Positions 1 through 6,201 of a stretch of DNA of 7,831 bases are shown piece by piece (position 1 is the stretch's first letter; every line of letters starts with the position of its first letter). This stretch comes from a bacterium (GTDB lineage Bacteria > Actinomycetota > Acidimicrobiia > Acidimicrobiales > Ilumatobacteraceae): the NCBI GenBank assembly GCA_029978815.1, contig JAPOIQ010000043.1, positions 1-7,831 of the forward strand, written 5' to 3'. A model generated the notes under the pieces. That model made no database searches and was not told the DNA's origin. It saw nothing but the letters and a program-made list of their open reading frames with translations. A program made the translations under genes and the position numbers.

Positions 1-122
1 AGATCCCTAATGACCGACTCGGGCACTTCACGTTCACGATCAACGAGCATGTTTGTGCGACGCGCCATCACGATGTCACGCACCGTTGTAAATGCTTCAG
101 TAGACGACGTCTCTGCTGTCAT
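1..122 (-). CDS. Nitroreductase family protein, N-terminal part (cut by window edge)
   Basis: An open frame runs from an ATG at 122 to the left edge of the window without a stop, giving about 40 codons. The residues include a helix ending IVMARRTNMLVDRE followed by VPESVIRDL. An arginine-rich helix, a short link and then a 'VP-x-x-x-I/L' helix is how many flavin-dependent nitroreductases begin: the basic stretch helps bind FMN phosphate. Such enzymes reduce nitro compounds or related substrates in the cytoplasm using NAD(P)H. A GGAAAC stretch lies directly before the ATG and may be a weak ribosome-binding site. The gene is divergent from the EamA transporter to its right, with fewer than 60 bp between the starts. 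The call rests on a short N-terminus only; the catalytic body lies outside the window, so the family is probable and the substrate unknown. Confidence 0.5.
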   Translation of the reverse strand, partial: MTAETSSTEAFTTVRDIVMARRTNMLVDREREVPESVIRD

Positions 123-179
123 GTTTCCAGTCTGCCACTCAACGGTGTGGAGGTGCTTCCTGGGTGTGAGAATGTCGCC

Positions 180-1100
180 ATGCAACGCCGAGCGGTCATC
201 GCTGTCATCGCAGCAGCGATGCTGTTCGGCACCACCGGAACAGCTCGCTCGCTTGGCCCCAGTGCAACCTCGGTATGGCTTGTTGGCACGCTACGAATCG
301 CTCTTGGAGCGATCACGTTGTTGGCATGCGCACTCATCTCTCGCGAGCGAAGTGCTGCAGTCGGCGCGAAGGCAGCACGATATATCGCATTAGGTGGTGT
401 CGGTGCTGCGATCTATCAGCCATCGTTCTTCGCAGGAGTTGAAGAATGCGGAGTTGCAATCGGCACGGTCATTGCGCTGGGTAGTGGCCCAATGTTCGCC
501 GGAGGAATCGATCGTGCGATTCGACAACGACCGCTGCAGCCGCAATGGTTCATCGGAACCGCCGTCATGTTGATAGGTGTTGCGGTGTTGGTCATGACGG
601 GCAGTGGTGGGTCAGACGACGCACAACTCACCATCAGCGGGGTGTCATTCGCCCTTGCAGCGGGTCTCGGCTACGCAATGTACGCCCAGACAACAAGTTC
701 GCTCATCGAGTTGAAGCTGTCATCAACGATTGCTCTTGCTGCACAGTTCGGCGTAGCTGCGATCATCCTTGCGCCGTTCATGATCATCAAGGTGCTGGCG
801 GGAAGCGAAATGGCTTGGATGTGGTCAGCCTCCGGGGCAGTGATGCTGCTTCACCTCGGCGTGCTCACCGCCGGCGTGGCCTACATGCTGTACGGGTGGG
901 GGCTGCGGGTACTTCCCGTCTCAACAGCTGTTTCCATCACGCTCGTCGAACCGCTCACGGCTGCAGGGGCAGCGTTCGTTGTGCTGGGGGAGCGGCTCTC
1001 CGCGAGCGGTTTGATATCAGGTGTCGTAGTGCTGATCGGTCTTGTGGTTCTCACCTTCGAGCGCCAACCATCCCCACAGGCTCCGCAAGAGAACCGGTGA
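180..1100 (+). CDS. EamA-family (drug/metabolite superfamily) membrane transporter
   Basis: This is an integral membrane protein of 306 residues, the usual length for a ten-helix DMT exporter built from two EamA repeats. Hydrophobic segments alternate with short loops along the whole length. The first repeat opens with an AMLFGTTGTAR stretch (about residues 13-23) and contains the loop GTVIALGSGPMF near 95-106. The second repeat ends with the family signature LVEPL followed by an alanine-rich helix, a GE pair (about 270-271) and a last glycine/valine helix. Such proteins move small metabolites or amino acids, usually outward, across the cytoplasmic membrane; the substrate cannot be told here. 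I chose the ATG at 180 because the first membrane helix begins just after it and GTGTGAG lies about ten bases before it. A GTG at 147 would add eleven residues with no clear ribosome-binding site. The stop lies 3 bp from that of the convergent LysE-type gene. Confidence 0.9.
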   Translation: MQRRAVIAVIAAAMLFGTTGTARSLGPSATSVWLVGTLRIALGAITLLACALISRERSAAVGAKAARYIALGGVGAAIYQPSFFAGVEECGVAIGTVIALGSGPMFAGGIDRAIRQRPLQPQWFIGTAVMLIGVAVLVMTGSGGSDDAQLTISGVSFALAAGLGYAMYAQTTSSLIELKLSSTIALAAQFGVAAIILAPFMIIKVLAGSEMAWMWSASGAVMLLHLGVLTAGVAYMLYGWGLRVLPVSTAVSITLVEPLTAAGAAFVVLGERLSASGLISGVVVLIGLVVLTFERQPSPQAPQENR

Positions 1101-1103
1101 TGT

Positions 1104-1733
1104 TTACGTGACTCTGTGGGCTCGAGCAGCGAGCACACCGAGAGCGACAAATACCGATCCTGAAACCCAGCGCTGGACAAACGAGAGCGACGTTCCCCGG
1201 AGCAGGACATCTCTGAGACCGCTTGTTGTGATCGCCCAAATCGAATCAGTGACACACCCGATGAGAACGAACAGGATGCCTAGTGTGAGCGCCTGCGACC
1301 ATGCAGGTCCGCGATCTTGATTGATGAACTGCGGCAGATACGACAAGAAGAACAAGGCGACCTTCGGGTTCAAGACGTTGACGATTACTCCTTGAGTGAA
1401 TGCTCGGCGTTTCGGAAGGTGATCAACCGAAAGAGCAACCCGGTCAGGCCGGCGGATCAACGTGGTGAGGCCCACTCCAACTAAGTAGATCGCTCCAGCC
1501 CACTTGATGACGCCGAATGCGGTTGCAGATGCAGCGATAACTGCGGACAATCCGGCTGTCGCAGCAACCGCATGCGAGAAGTTTCCAATTTCCAAGCCGG
1601 CAACGGAAGCAAGAGCGACAGATCGTCCATCTGACATCGAGCGGTTGACGATGTAAAGCACGGCAGGGCCCGGAATGATGAGCAACACGAATGACGCAGC
1701 AGCAAATGAAAGTAGCGATTCGGCCGCTGGCAT
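1104..1733 (-). CDS. LysE/RhtB-family amino-acid exporter
   Basis: The 209-residue product has the size and pattern of the LysE/RhtB translocator family, small six-helix membrane proteins that export amino acids such as lysine, homoserine or threonine. The first helix contains PGP at residues 21-23, followed by the conserved GRSVALASVAGLEIGN loop (36-51) leading into helix two. NPKVALFFLSYLPQF (122-136) is the usual NPK-containing central motif. Further helices run to the C-terminus, which ends in a short basic tail. Substrate specificity within the family cannot be assigned from sequence. The gene is read leftwards and converges on the EamA transporter with 3 bp between stops. Its ATG lies only about 30 bp from the likely start of the divergent hydrolase. 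A TAGCGT hexamer eight bases before the ATG could serve as a -10 box for a near-leaderless transcript. Confidence 0.93.
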   Translation of the reverse strand: MPAAESLLSFAAASFVLLIIPGPAVLYIVNRSMSDGRSVALASVAGLEIGNFSHAVAATAGLSAVIAASATAFGVIKWAGAIYLVGVGLTTLIRRPDRVALSVDHLPKRRAFTQGVIVNVLNPKVALFFLSYLPQFINQDRGPAWSQALTLGILFVLIGCVTDSIWAITTSGLRDVLLRGTSLSFVQRWVSGSVFVALGVLAARAHRVT

Positions 1734-1741
1734 GACGGCGA

Positions 1742-1747
1742 ACGCTA
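1742..1747 (-). promoter_or_regulatory. Possible -10 box of the LysE-type gene
   Basis: On the minus strand this reads TAGCGT, matching the actinobacterial TANNNT -10 pattern, and ends eight bases before the ATG at 1733. That spacing would give a transcript with almost no leader. I see no good -35 element, and the hexamer is short enough to occur by chance. Confidence 0.25.
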
Positions 1748-1764
1748 CCTGCCACGATGGTCAC

Positions 1765-2664
1765 ATGAGCACGACCTCCGAGACTGGAAACGCCCCGAAA
1801 GCAACGATCAGATTTGCGGGAAGCGGGCTCACCTTGGCGGCCGATATTTATGGAGATGACAATGCTCCGACCGTCATGCTGATGCACGGAGGCGGCCAGA
1901 CCCGGCATGCATGGGGAGGCGCCGGAGCAGCGTTTGCGAATGCGGGCTATCGGGCGGTGTCGATCGACCTCCGCGGTCATAGCGACAGCGACTGGTCGCC
2001 CGACGGTGACTATTCCCTGCAGCGCTATGCGGACGACCTCATCGAAGTAGCGAACACTTGCTCTCGACCACCAGCGCTGGTCGGAGCGTCTCTTGGAGGA
2101 CTTGCTTCAATGCTTGCGCTTGCAACCAACTCGCGCTCTGCGAGTACCCCGCTCGCAAGCTGTCTTGTGCTCGTCGATGTCGCCCCAAGAATCGAAACAG
2201 CAGGCCGCATCAAAATTCAAGAATTTATGCGCGCGGGAATGCGCGGGTTCGACAACCTTGAGGAAGCAGCAGACGCGGTTGCTCTCTACAACCCACATCG
2301 GCCACGACCAAAAGATCCGTCTGGTTTAAGAAAAAACCTTCGGCAACGTGGCGACGGACGGTGGTACTGGCATTGGGACCCAAGGTTTGTCAGCGAACGA
2401 AATGAAGCCGAAGAGCAGAGCAGCACGATCGTGCGAACCGAACTCAGCGACGCGGCACGCCTTATCGATATTCCGACAATGCTCGTGCGGGGCCGAATGA
2501 GCGACATCGTGAGCGACGAGAGCGTGACCGAGCTCAAAGAACTCGTTCCGCACGCTGAGATAGCTGATGTCGCGGATGCTGGTCACATGGTCGCCGGTGA
2601 CCGCAATGACATCTTCAACGCTGCAGTGATCGACTTTGTCGGTCGTGTCATGCCAGTGAACTAA
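1765..2664 (+). CDS. Alpha/beta-fold hydrolase
   Basis: From the ATG at 1765 this is a 299-residue cytoplasmic protein with the full set of alpha/beta-hydrolase landmarks. An oxyanion-type HGGG (41-44) follows strand MLM, and the next strand leads to IDLRGHSDSD (about 68-76). The nucleophile elbow is GASLG (107-111) with Ser109. The probable acid is Asp247 in LVRGRMSDIVSD, and the catalytic histidine is His274 in DAGHMVAGD. The helical stretch between about 150 and 230 is the lid, rich in aromatic residues (RWYWHWDPRF). Relatives include esterases, haloperoxidase-like and C-C bond hydrolases; the substrate cannot be named. The frame stays open upstream to an ATG at 1675, but that start would overlap the divergent LysE-type gene by 59 bp and add a low-complexity, non-conserved-looking N-terminus; an ATG at 1732 is also possible. 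No strong ribosome-binding site decides between them. The gene converges on the eamA gene of the lysS operon. Confidence 0.88.
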   Translation: MSTTSETGNAPKATIRFAGSGLTLAADIYGDDNAPTVMLMHGGGQTRHAWGGAGAAFANAGYRAVSIDLRGHSDSDWSPDGDYSLQRYADDLIEVANTCSRPPALVGASLGGLASMLALATNSRSASTPLASCLVLVDVAPRIETAGRIKIQEFMRAGMRGFDNLEEAADAVALYNPHRPRPKDPSGLRKNLRQRGDGRWYWHWDPRFVSERNEAEEQSSTIVRTELSDAARLIDIPTMLVRGRMSDIVSDESVTELKELVPHAEIADVADAGHMVAGDRNDIFNAAVIDFVGRVMPVN

Positions 2665-2665
2665 A

Positions 2666-2689
2666 CAACCGAGATTGCAACCGAGATTC
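2666..2689. repeat. Two tandem copies of a 12-bp unit between convergent genes
   Basis: The unit CAACCGAGATTG is followed directly by CAACCGAGATTC, so eleven of twelve bases repeat. It fills almost the whole gap between the hydrolase stop and the stop of the second EamA gene. It forms no hairpin and has no terminator look. A replication-slippage duplication is the simplest explanation. Confidence 0.7.
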
Positions 2690-2691
2690 CG

Positions 2692-3576
2692 CTACGAATC
2701 TGCGGTCGTGGTCGCTGCTTCAGGCCAGGTTGCAAGCCCAATTGCAGCGAGAACGATCACGCCACCGATGATTGTGCGAGCTGCCGGCACCTCGGCAAAC
2801 GCCCACCACGCCCAGACGGTGGCAGCCACGGTTTCAACCGGAGCAAAGAGCGCGACCTCAGCAGTCGGGACATAGCGCGGTGCAGCCGTGTACAGCATCC
2901 GGCCAAGTGGATTCGCAATGAGACCCATCGCTCCACCGGCGAGCAACATTCGGAGGTCAATTGACGACCACTCGACTACCGGAAGCGTGGCGATGGCCAT
3001 CACCAGTGACCCCAACGCAAGTGCAGATGGCCGGTCAAGGTCAGGATGTTTTCGCCAGACAACAATTGAGAGCCCAAATGCGCAGATCGCAACGACTGCA
3101 ACAACGTCCCCACCGAGTGACGGCGATCCGAGCGAACCCGACATCGTCGCCCCGATTCCAATAGCGGTAACGACAATCGCCCACAGCACACGGCGTTCAG
3201 GTCGCTCCCTGAGCAGGAGAAAGGCAGCAATTGCCGCCGCAATCGGCGATGCACCGACGATCACGACAACATTTGCAACCGACGTCCGAGTCACTGCAAC
3301 GATGAAGGAGAACTGAGTCGCCGCCCCGAGTACTGCTGCGAGCAGAATCGCTCGTGGAGTGGTGAGCAGCGAATGTCGAAATGCTGCCCGCCCACCAGGC
3401 CGCAAGATGGCAGCGAGGCCAAGCGACAGCGTTGAGCCACAGGCCATGAGGAACGCCATCGTCGCTCCCGAACCCTCACCGAGGCGCACAAATAGCGAGT
3501 CTGTCGAGACAAACAACATGCCAGCTGCAGCCAACAACCACCCCCGAACTCGAAGTGATTGTGGCTGGTTCGACAC
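2692..3576 (-). CDS. EamA-family (drug/metabolite superfamily) membrane transporter, third gene of the lysS operon
   Basis: The 294-residue product is a second ten-helix DMT transporter. The N-terminus is short and the first helix starts near residue 12. The end of the first repeat shows the family pattern VIVGASPIAAAIAAFLLLRERP (split around 106-126), with paired charged residues after the helix. In the second repeat, ALFAPVETVAATVWAWWAF (242-260) takes the place of the usual 'xxEPVxA' element. The C-terminus is a glycine/valine helix followed by a short polar tail. The start is a GTG at 3576; it lies three codons after the dapD stop and in the same frame, so no longer version exists, and the next ATG would delete most of the first helix. 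No Shine-Dalgarno sequence precedes it (the leader is TTCTCTCTC), so translation probably depends on coupling or reinitiation after dapD. It ends in TAG. The substrate is unknown; the operon suggests a link to amino-acid or cell-wall precursor metabolism, which is inference only. Confidence 0.9.
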   Translation of the reverse strand: MSNQPQSLRVRGWLLAAAGMLFVSTDSLFVRLGEGSGATMAFLMACGSTLSLGLAAILRPGGRAAFRHSLLTTPRAILLAAVLGAATQFSFIVAVTRTSVANVVVIVGASPIAAAIAAFLLLRERPERRVLWAIVVTAIGIGATMSGSLGSPSLGGDVVAVVAICAFGLSIVVWRKHPDLDRPSALALGSLVMAIATLPVVEWSSIDLRMLLAGGAMGLIANPLGRMLYTAAPRYVPTAEVALFAPVETVAATVWAWWAFAEVPAARTIIGGVIVLAAIGLATWPEAATTTADS

Positions 3577-3585
3577 GAGAGAGAA

Positions 3586-4533
3586 TTAGTCGTTGCTGTG
3601 AAGGGCGTCATTGAGAGCACCCCATGAACCGGTTCGTTGACGAACGATGACTTGTCCTGTCTGGCCGTCACGAATGAACATCAGGCCTGACCGACCCGAA
3701 AGTTCTACCGCTTTGACCACATCGCCGTCGGGGGTGAGCACTGGTGTGCTCGCCGTGACGTACAGGCCAGCCTCGATCACGCAGTCGTCACCAAGGCTGA
3801 TGCCGATACCAGAATTTGCACCGAGGAGACAGCGCTCACCAACAGTGATCTGTGCTGTTCCACCACCTGACAACGTGCCCATAATCGATGCGCCACCGCC
3901 GATGTCGCTACCGTCGCCAACGACGACACCTGCGGAGATACGACCCTCGACCATTGATGCCCCGAGAGTTCCAGCGTTGAAATTGCAGAAGCCTTCGTGC
4001 ATGACAGTTGTGCCCTCGGCGAGGTGAGCACCCAAGCGCACACGGGAAGCATCAGCAATTCGCACTCCCGACGGAACGACATAGTCGGTCATCCGCGGGA
4101 ACTTATCGACGCCGTTGACCGTGAGATACTGACCGACCGCCCGTGCACGATTGCGAGTCGCATCGAGTTCATGTAACGCAACAGGCCCCAAACTGGTCCA
4201 GGCAACATTCGTCAACACACCAAACACGCCGTCGAGATTGATCGAACGCGGGGTAGCCAATCTGCCCGACAGCAGGTGAAGACGCAGGTAACCGTCAGCA
4301 ACAGACGCAGGTGCCTCATCGACATCAATGGTGATACGAACAGGGCGAATAGTGACGTTGCGGAGATCATCTCGTGTTTCACGCAGCCCAGCAAGACCGT
4401 CCTCGCCGCCCTCGCCCCAGCCAAACCATCCAAACGCTGCATCAAGATCGATGCCGTTGTCATCGGTCGTTACCCAGCCAGCGCCCCACGCCATCCGAAC
4501 CGATGTTGGTGCGCTTTGGTCGTCAGGATTCAT
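3586..4533 (-). CDS. dapD: 2,3,4,5-tetrahydropyridine-2,6-dicarboxylate N-succinyltransferase (DapD), actinobacterial type
   Basis: DapD transfers a succinyl group from succinyl-CoA to tetrahydrodipicolinate, a step of the diaminopimelate route that supplies lysine and peptidoglycan. The 315-residue protein matches the actinobacterial form. It has an N-terminal alpha/beta domain with [16 protein letters not shown] at 141-156, then a left-handed beta-helix of hexapeptide turns from about 157 to 260 ([32 protein letters not shown]). [14 protein letters not shown] (178-191) and [17 protein letters not shown] (194-210) are near-diagnostic; the Glu in VEGR (196) corresponds to the one proposed as catalytic in the mycobacterial enzyme. 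A short C-terminal domain follows. The gene overlaps the end of lysS by 11 nt. Its start is well supported: AGGTGA lies six bases before the ATG at 4533, inside the last codons of lysS. The eamA gene begins 9 nt after its stop. The enzyme is cytoplasmic and expected to be a trimer. Confidence 0.97.
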   Translation of the reverse strand: MNPDDQSAPTSVRMAWGAGWVTTDDNGIDLDAAFGWFGWGEGGEDGLAGLRETRDDLRNVTIRPVRITIDVDEAPASVADGYLRLHLLSGRLATPRSINLDGVFGVLTNVAWTSLGPVALHELDATRNRARAVGQYLTVNGVDKFPRMTDYVVPSGVRIADASRVRLGAHLAEGTTVMHEGFCNFNAGTLGASMVEGRISAGVVVGDGSDIGGGASIMGTLSGGGTAQITVGERCLLGANSGIGISLGDDCVIEAGLYVTASTPVLTPDGDVVKAVELSGRSGLMFIRDGQTGQVIVRQRTGSWGALNDALHSND

Positions 4534-6082
4534 GTGTGATCACCTCAGGTCGGAGAGTTGGGAACAGAACGACTTCGCGGATCGAGTCAACACCTGCGAT
4601 CAGCATTGCGACTCGGTCCATTCCGATCCCAAGCCCGCCAGTAGGAGGCATGCCGTACTCAAGTGCACGAAGATAATCCTCATCAACCGTGCCACGTTCT
4701 GCGTCACCGGCCTCTTTCGCTGCCTGCTCGTCTTCAAATCTCGCACGCTGTTCAACAGGGTCGTTCAACTCGGAATATCCGTTTGCAAGTTCACGCCCGT
4801 CGACGAATAACTCAAATCGTTCGGTGAGATGAGGGTCATCTCGGTGCACCCGAGCAAGTGGCGAGATGTCGACCGGGTGGCCAGTGACGAATGTTGGTCG
4901 GACGATTCCCGCCTCGCAGTGAGCTTCGAAGATTTCTTCAATGATCTTGCCGGGAAGCCATTGCGGAGCGACCTTCACACCGTTCTTCGCAGCGATATCG
5001 GCAAGCACATCACGAGGCATCGATGGATGCACGTCGGTACCGACTGCTTCGCTCGCAGCATCGATCATTCGGACCCGCGGCCACGGGTCAGCGAGGTCGA
5101 TTTCCGTTCCGCGAATCGTGAGGGTCGTCGTACCAATTGCGTCACGGGCTGCGTTGGTGATGAGTAATTCCGTGATGTTCATGACATCGGTCCAGTCGGC
5201 GAACGCCTGGTACAACTCCATCATTGTGAACTCGGGGTTGTGACGAGTTGAGATGCCCTCGTTCCTGAAAATTCTTCCGATCTCAAACACCCGCTCCATG
5301 CCGCCAACGATGAGCCGCTTGAGATGAAGTTCGAGCGCGATTCTCAGATAGAGCTGCATATCGAGGGTGTTGTGGTGGGTAACAAACGGTCGAGCATGCG
5401 CTCCGCCGGCCTCGACATGAAGCACTGGAGTTTCGACCTCGATGAAACCTTCATGAGCGAGAGTCCGACGGAAACTCGAGATCATGGCGTGACGAATTTC
5501 GAAGTGGCGACGGGCCTCATCATTCACGATGAGGTCGGCATATCGCTGGCGGAAACGCGTATCAACGTCAGTCAGGCCATGCCACTTATCGGGAAGCGGT
5601 CGAATCGCCTTCGAGAGCAACTGGCATTGCGAGACTCGAACCGACAATTCACCCTTGCGCGTTGTCATGACCTCGCCGGATACCCCAACCCAGTCACCAA
5701 GGTCAAGTGACTTCACCGCATCGAACCCCTCGTCCCCAATTACGGCCTTTGAGACGAAGAGTTGAATTTCATCAGAGCGATCTCGAATGGTGAGGAAAAT
5801 CAGCTTCCCGGAGTCGCGAGCAAGCATGATTCGACCGGCAACCGAGACCCTGTCATCTGTCTCGGAACCTGCTTCAAGATCTGCGTGGCGAGCACGAACT
5901 TCGGCGAGCGAATCTGTGCGATCAAATCTGTACGGATACGGCTCAGCACCCGATGCACGAATCTCGTCAACCTGCGCAGAGCGCCGGACTCGCTCGGCCT
6001 GCAAGCCGCTTCCTGTCTGCTGGTCGTCAAGTCCCGCGGCGGTGTCGTCTGCAGGGGGGTGTTGTTCATTTCCGCCACTCAT
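4523..6082 (-). CDS. lysS: Lysyl-tRNA synthetase, class II
   Basis: LysRS charges tRNA-Lys with lysine using ATP in the cytoplasm. From the ATG at 6082 the product has 519 residues, close to the usual class II size. An N-terminal OB-fold anticodon-binding domain spans about 79-157 ([19 protein letters not shown], then DEIQLFVSK). The catalytic domain has class II motif 1 (FIEVETPVL, 213-221), motif 2 ([20 protein letters not shown], from about 272) and motif 3 ([14 protein letters not shown], 482-495); the lysine-pocket segment GYSELNDP is near 435-442. All key elements are present. A TTG at 6136 in the same frame would add 18 residues with no family resemblance, and a good -10 candidate (TACGAT, 6092-6097) would then lie inside the gene, so I prefer 6082. 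The first 25 residues are polar and low in complexity. It is the first gene of lysS-dapD-eamA and overlaps dapD by 11 nt. Confidence 0.97.
   Translation of the reverse strand: MSGGNEQHPPADDTAAGLDDQQTGSGLQAERVRRSAQVDEIRASGAEPYPYRFDRTDSLAEVRARHADLEAGSETDDRVSVAGRIMLARDSGKLIFLTIRDRSDEIQLFVSKAVIGDEGFDAVKSLDLGDWVGVSGEVMTTRKGELSVRVSQCQLLSKAIRPLPDKWHGLTDVDTRFRQRYADLIVNDEARRHFEIRHAMISSFRRTLAHEGFIEVETPVLHVEAGGAHARPFVTHHNTLDMQLYLRIALELHLKRLIVGGMERVFEIGRIFRNEGISTRHNPEFTMMELYQAFADWTDVMNITELLITNAARDAIGTTTLTIRGTEIDLADPWPRVRMIDAASEAVGTDVHPSMPRDVLADIAAKNGVKVAPQWLPGKIIEEIFEAHCEAGIVRPTFVTGHPVDISPLARVHRDDPHLTERFELFVDGRELANGYSELNDPVEQRARFEDEQAAKEAGDAERGTVDEDYLRALEYGMPPTGGLGIGMDRVAMLIAGVDSIREVVLFPTLRPEVITHES
4542..4547 (-). 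promoter_or_regulatory. Ribosome-binding site of dapD inside the lysS coding end
   Basis: Read on the minus strand, the lysS codons for Glu-Val-Ile spell GAGGTGATC. They place a strong Shine-Dalgarno core about six to eight bases before the dapD ATG at 4533. The site fixes the dapD start and ties its translation to ribosomes finishing lysS. Confidence 0.7.
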
Positions 6083-6091
6083 CGAGAAAGC

Positions 6092-6097
6092 ATCGTA
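6092..6097 (-). promoter_or_regulatory. Probable -10 box of the lysS operon
   Basis: TACGAT on the minus strand fits the housekeeping -10 pattern (TANNNT) and ends nine bases before the lysS ATG. The implied transcript would have a leader of only a few bases, which fits the lack of a Shine-Dalgarno site before lysS. No convincing -35 element is visible. No T-box or lysine riboswitch fits in a leader this short. Confidence 0.4.
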
Positions 6098-6189
6098 CCG
6101 CCCGACGTTCTTCCTGCTTGGGAGGCCGTCGCCCAAGGGGTTGCTCGCGAGCCAACGAATTGGAGCAGTCGGCTGAATCTTGCCGCCGG

Positions 6190-6195
6190 TAGCCT
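6190..6195 (+). promoter_or_regulatory. Possible -10 box of lpdA, leaderless arrangement
   Basis: TAGCCT matches TANNNT and ends six bases before the GTG start of the flavoprotein gene. This is the spacing seen in leaderless actinobacterial transcripts, where transcription starts at the first base of the start codon. No Shine-Dalgarno sequence is present before the GTG, which agrees. No clear -35 element was found. Confidence 0.4.
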
Positions 6196-6201
6196 GACCT
6201 C

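Noticed and set aside
10..393. Plus-strand open frame over the nitroreductase/EamA start region
   Set aside because: It covers the nitroreductase frame on the other strand and the EamA gene in another frame; its product shows no family pattern and is rich in Ser, Arg and Cys, typical of a shadow frame.
3647..4027. Open frame opposite dapD
   Set aside because: Proline/serine-rich translation antisense to a certain gene; no recognisable domain.
6083..6136. TTG start at 6136 giving a lysS product 18 residues longer
   Set aside because: The extra residues do not resemble the family, the start codon is rare, and the best -10 candidate would lie inside the extension.
6083..6201. T-box or lysine riboswitch before lysS
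   Set aside because: The gap to the divergent gene is only about 120 bp, the likely promoter sits next to the start codon, and no T-box or L-box core sequence is visible.
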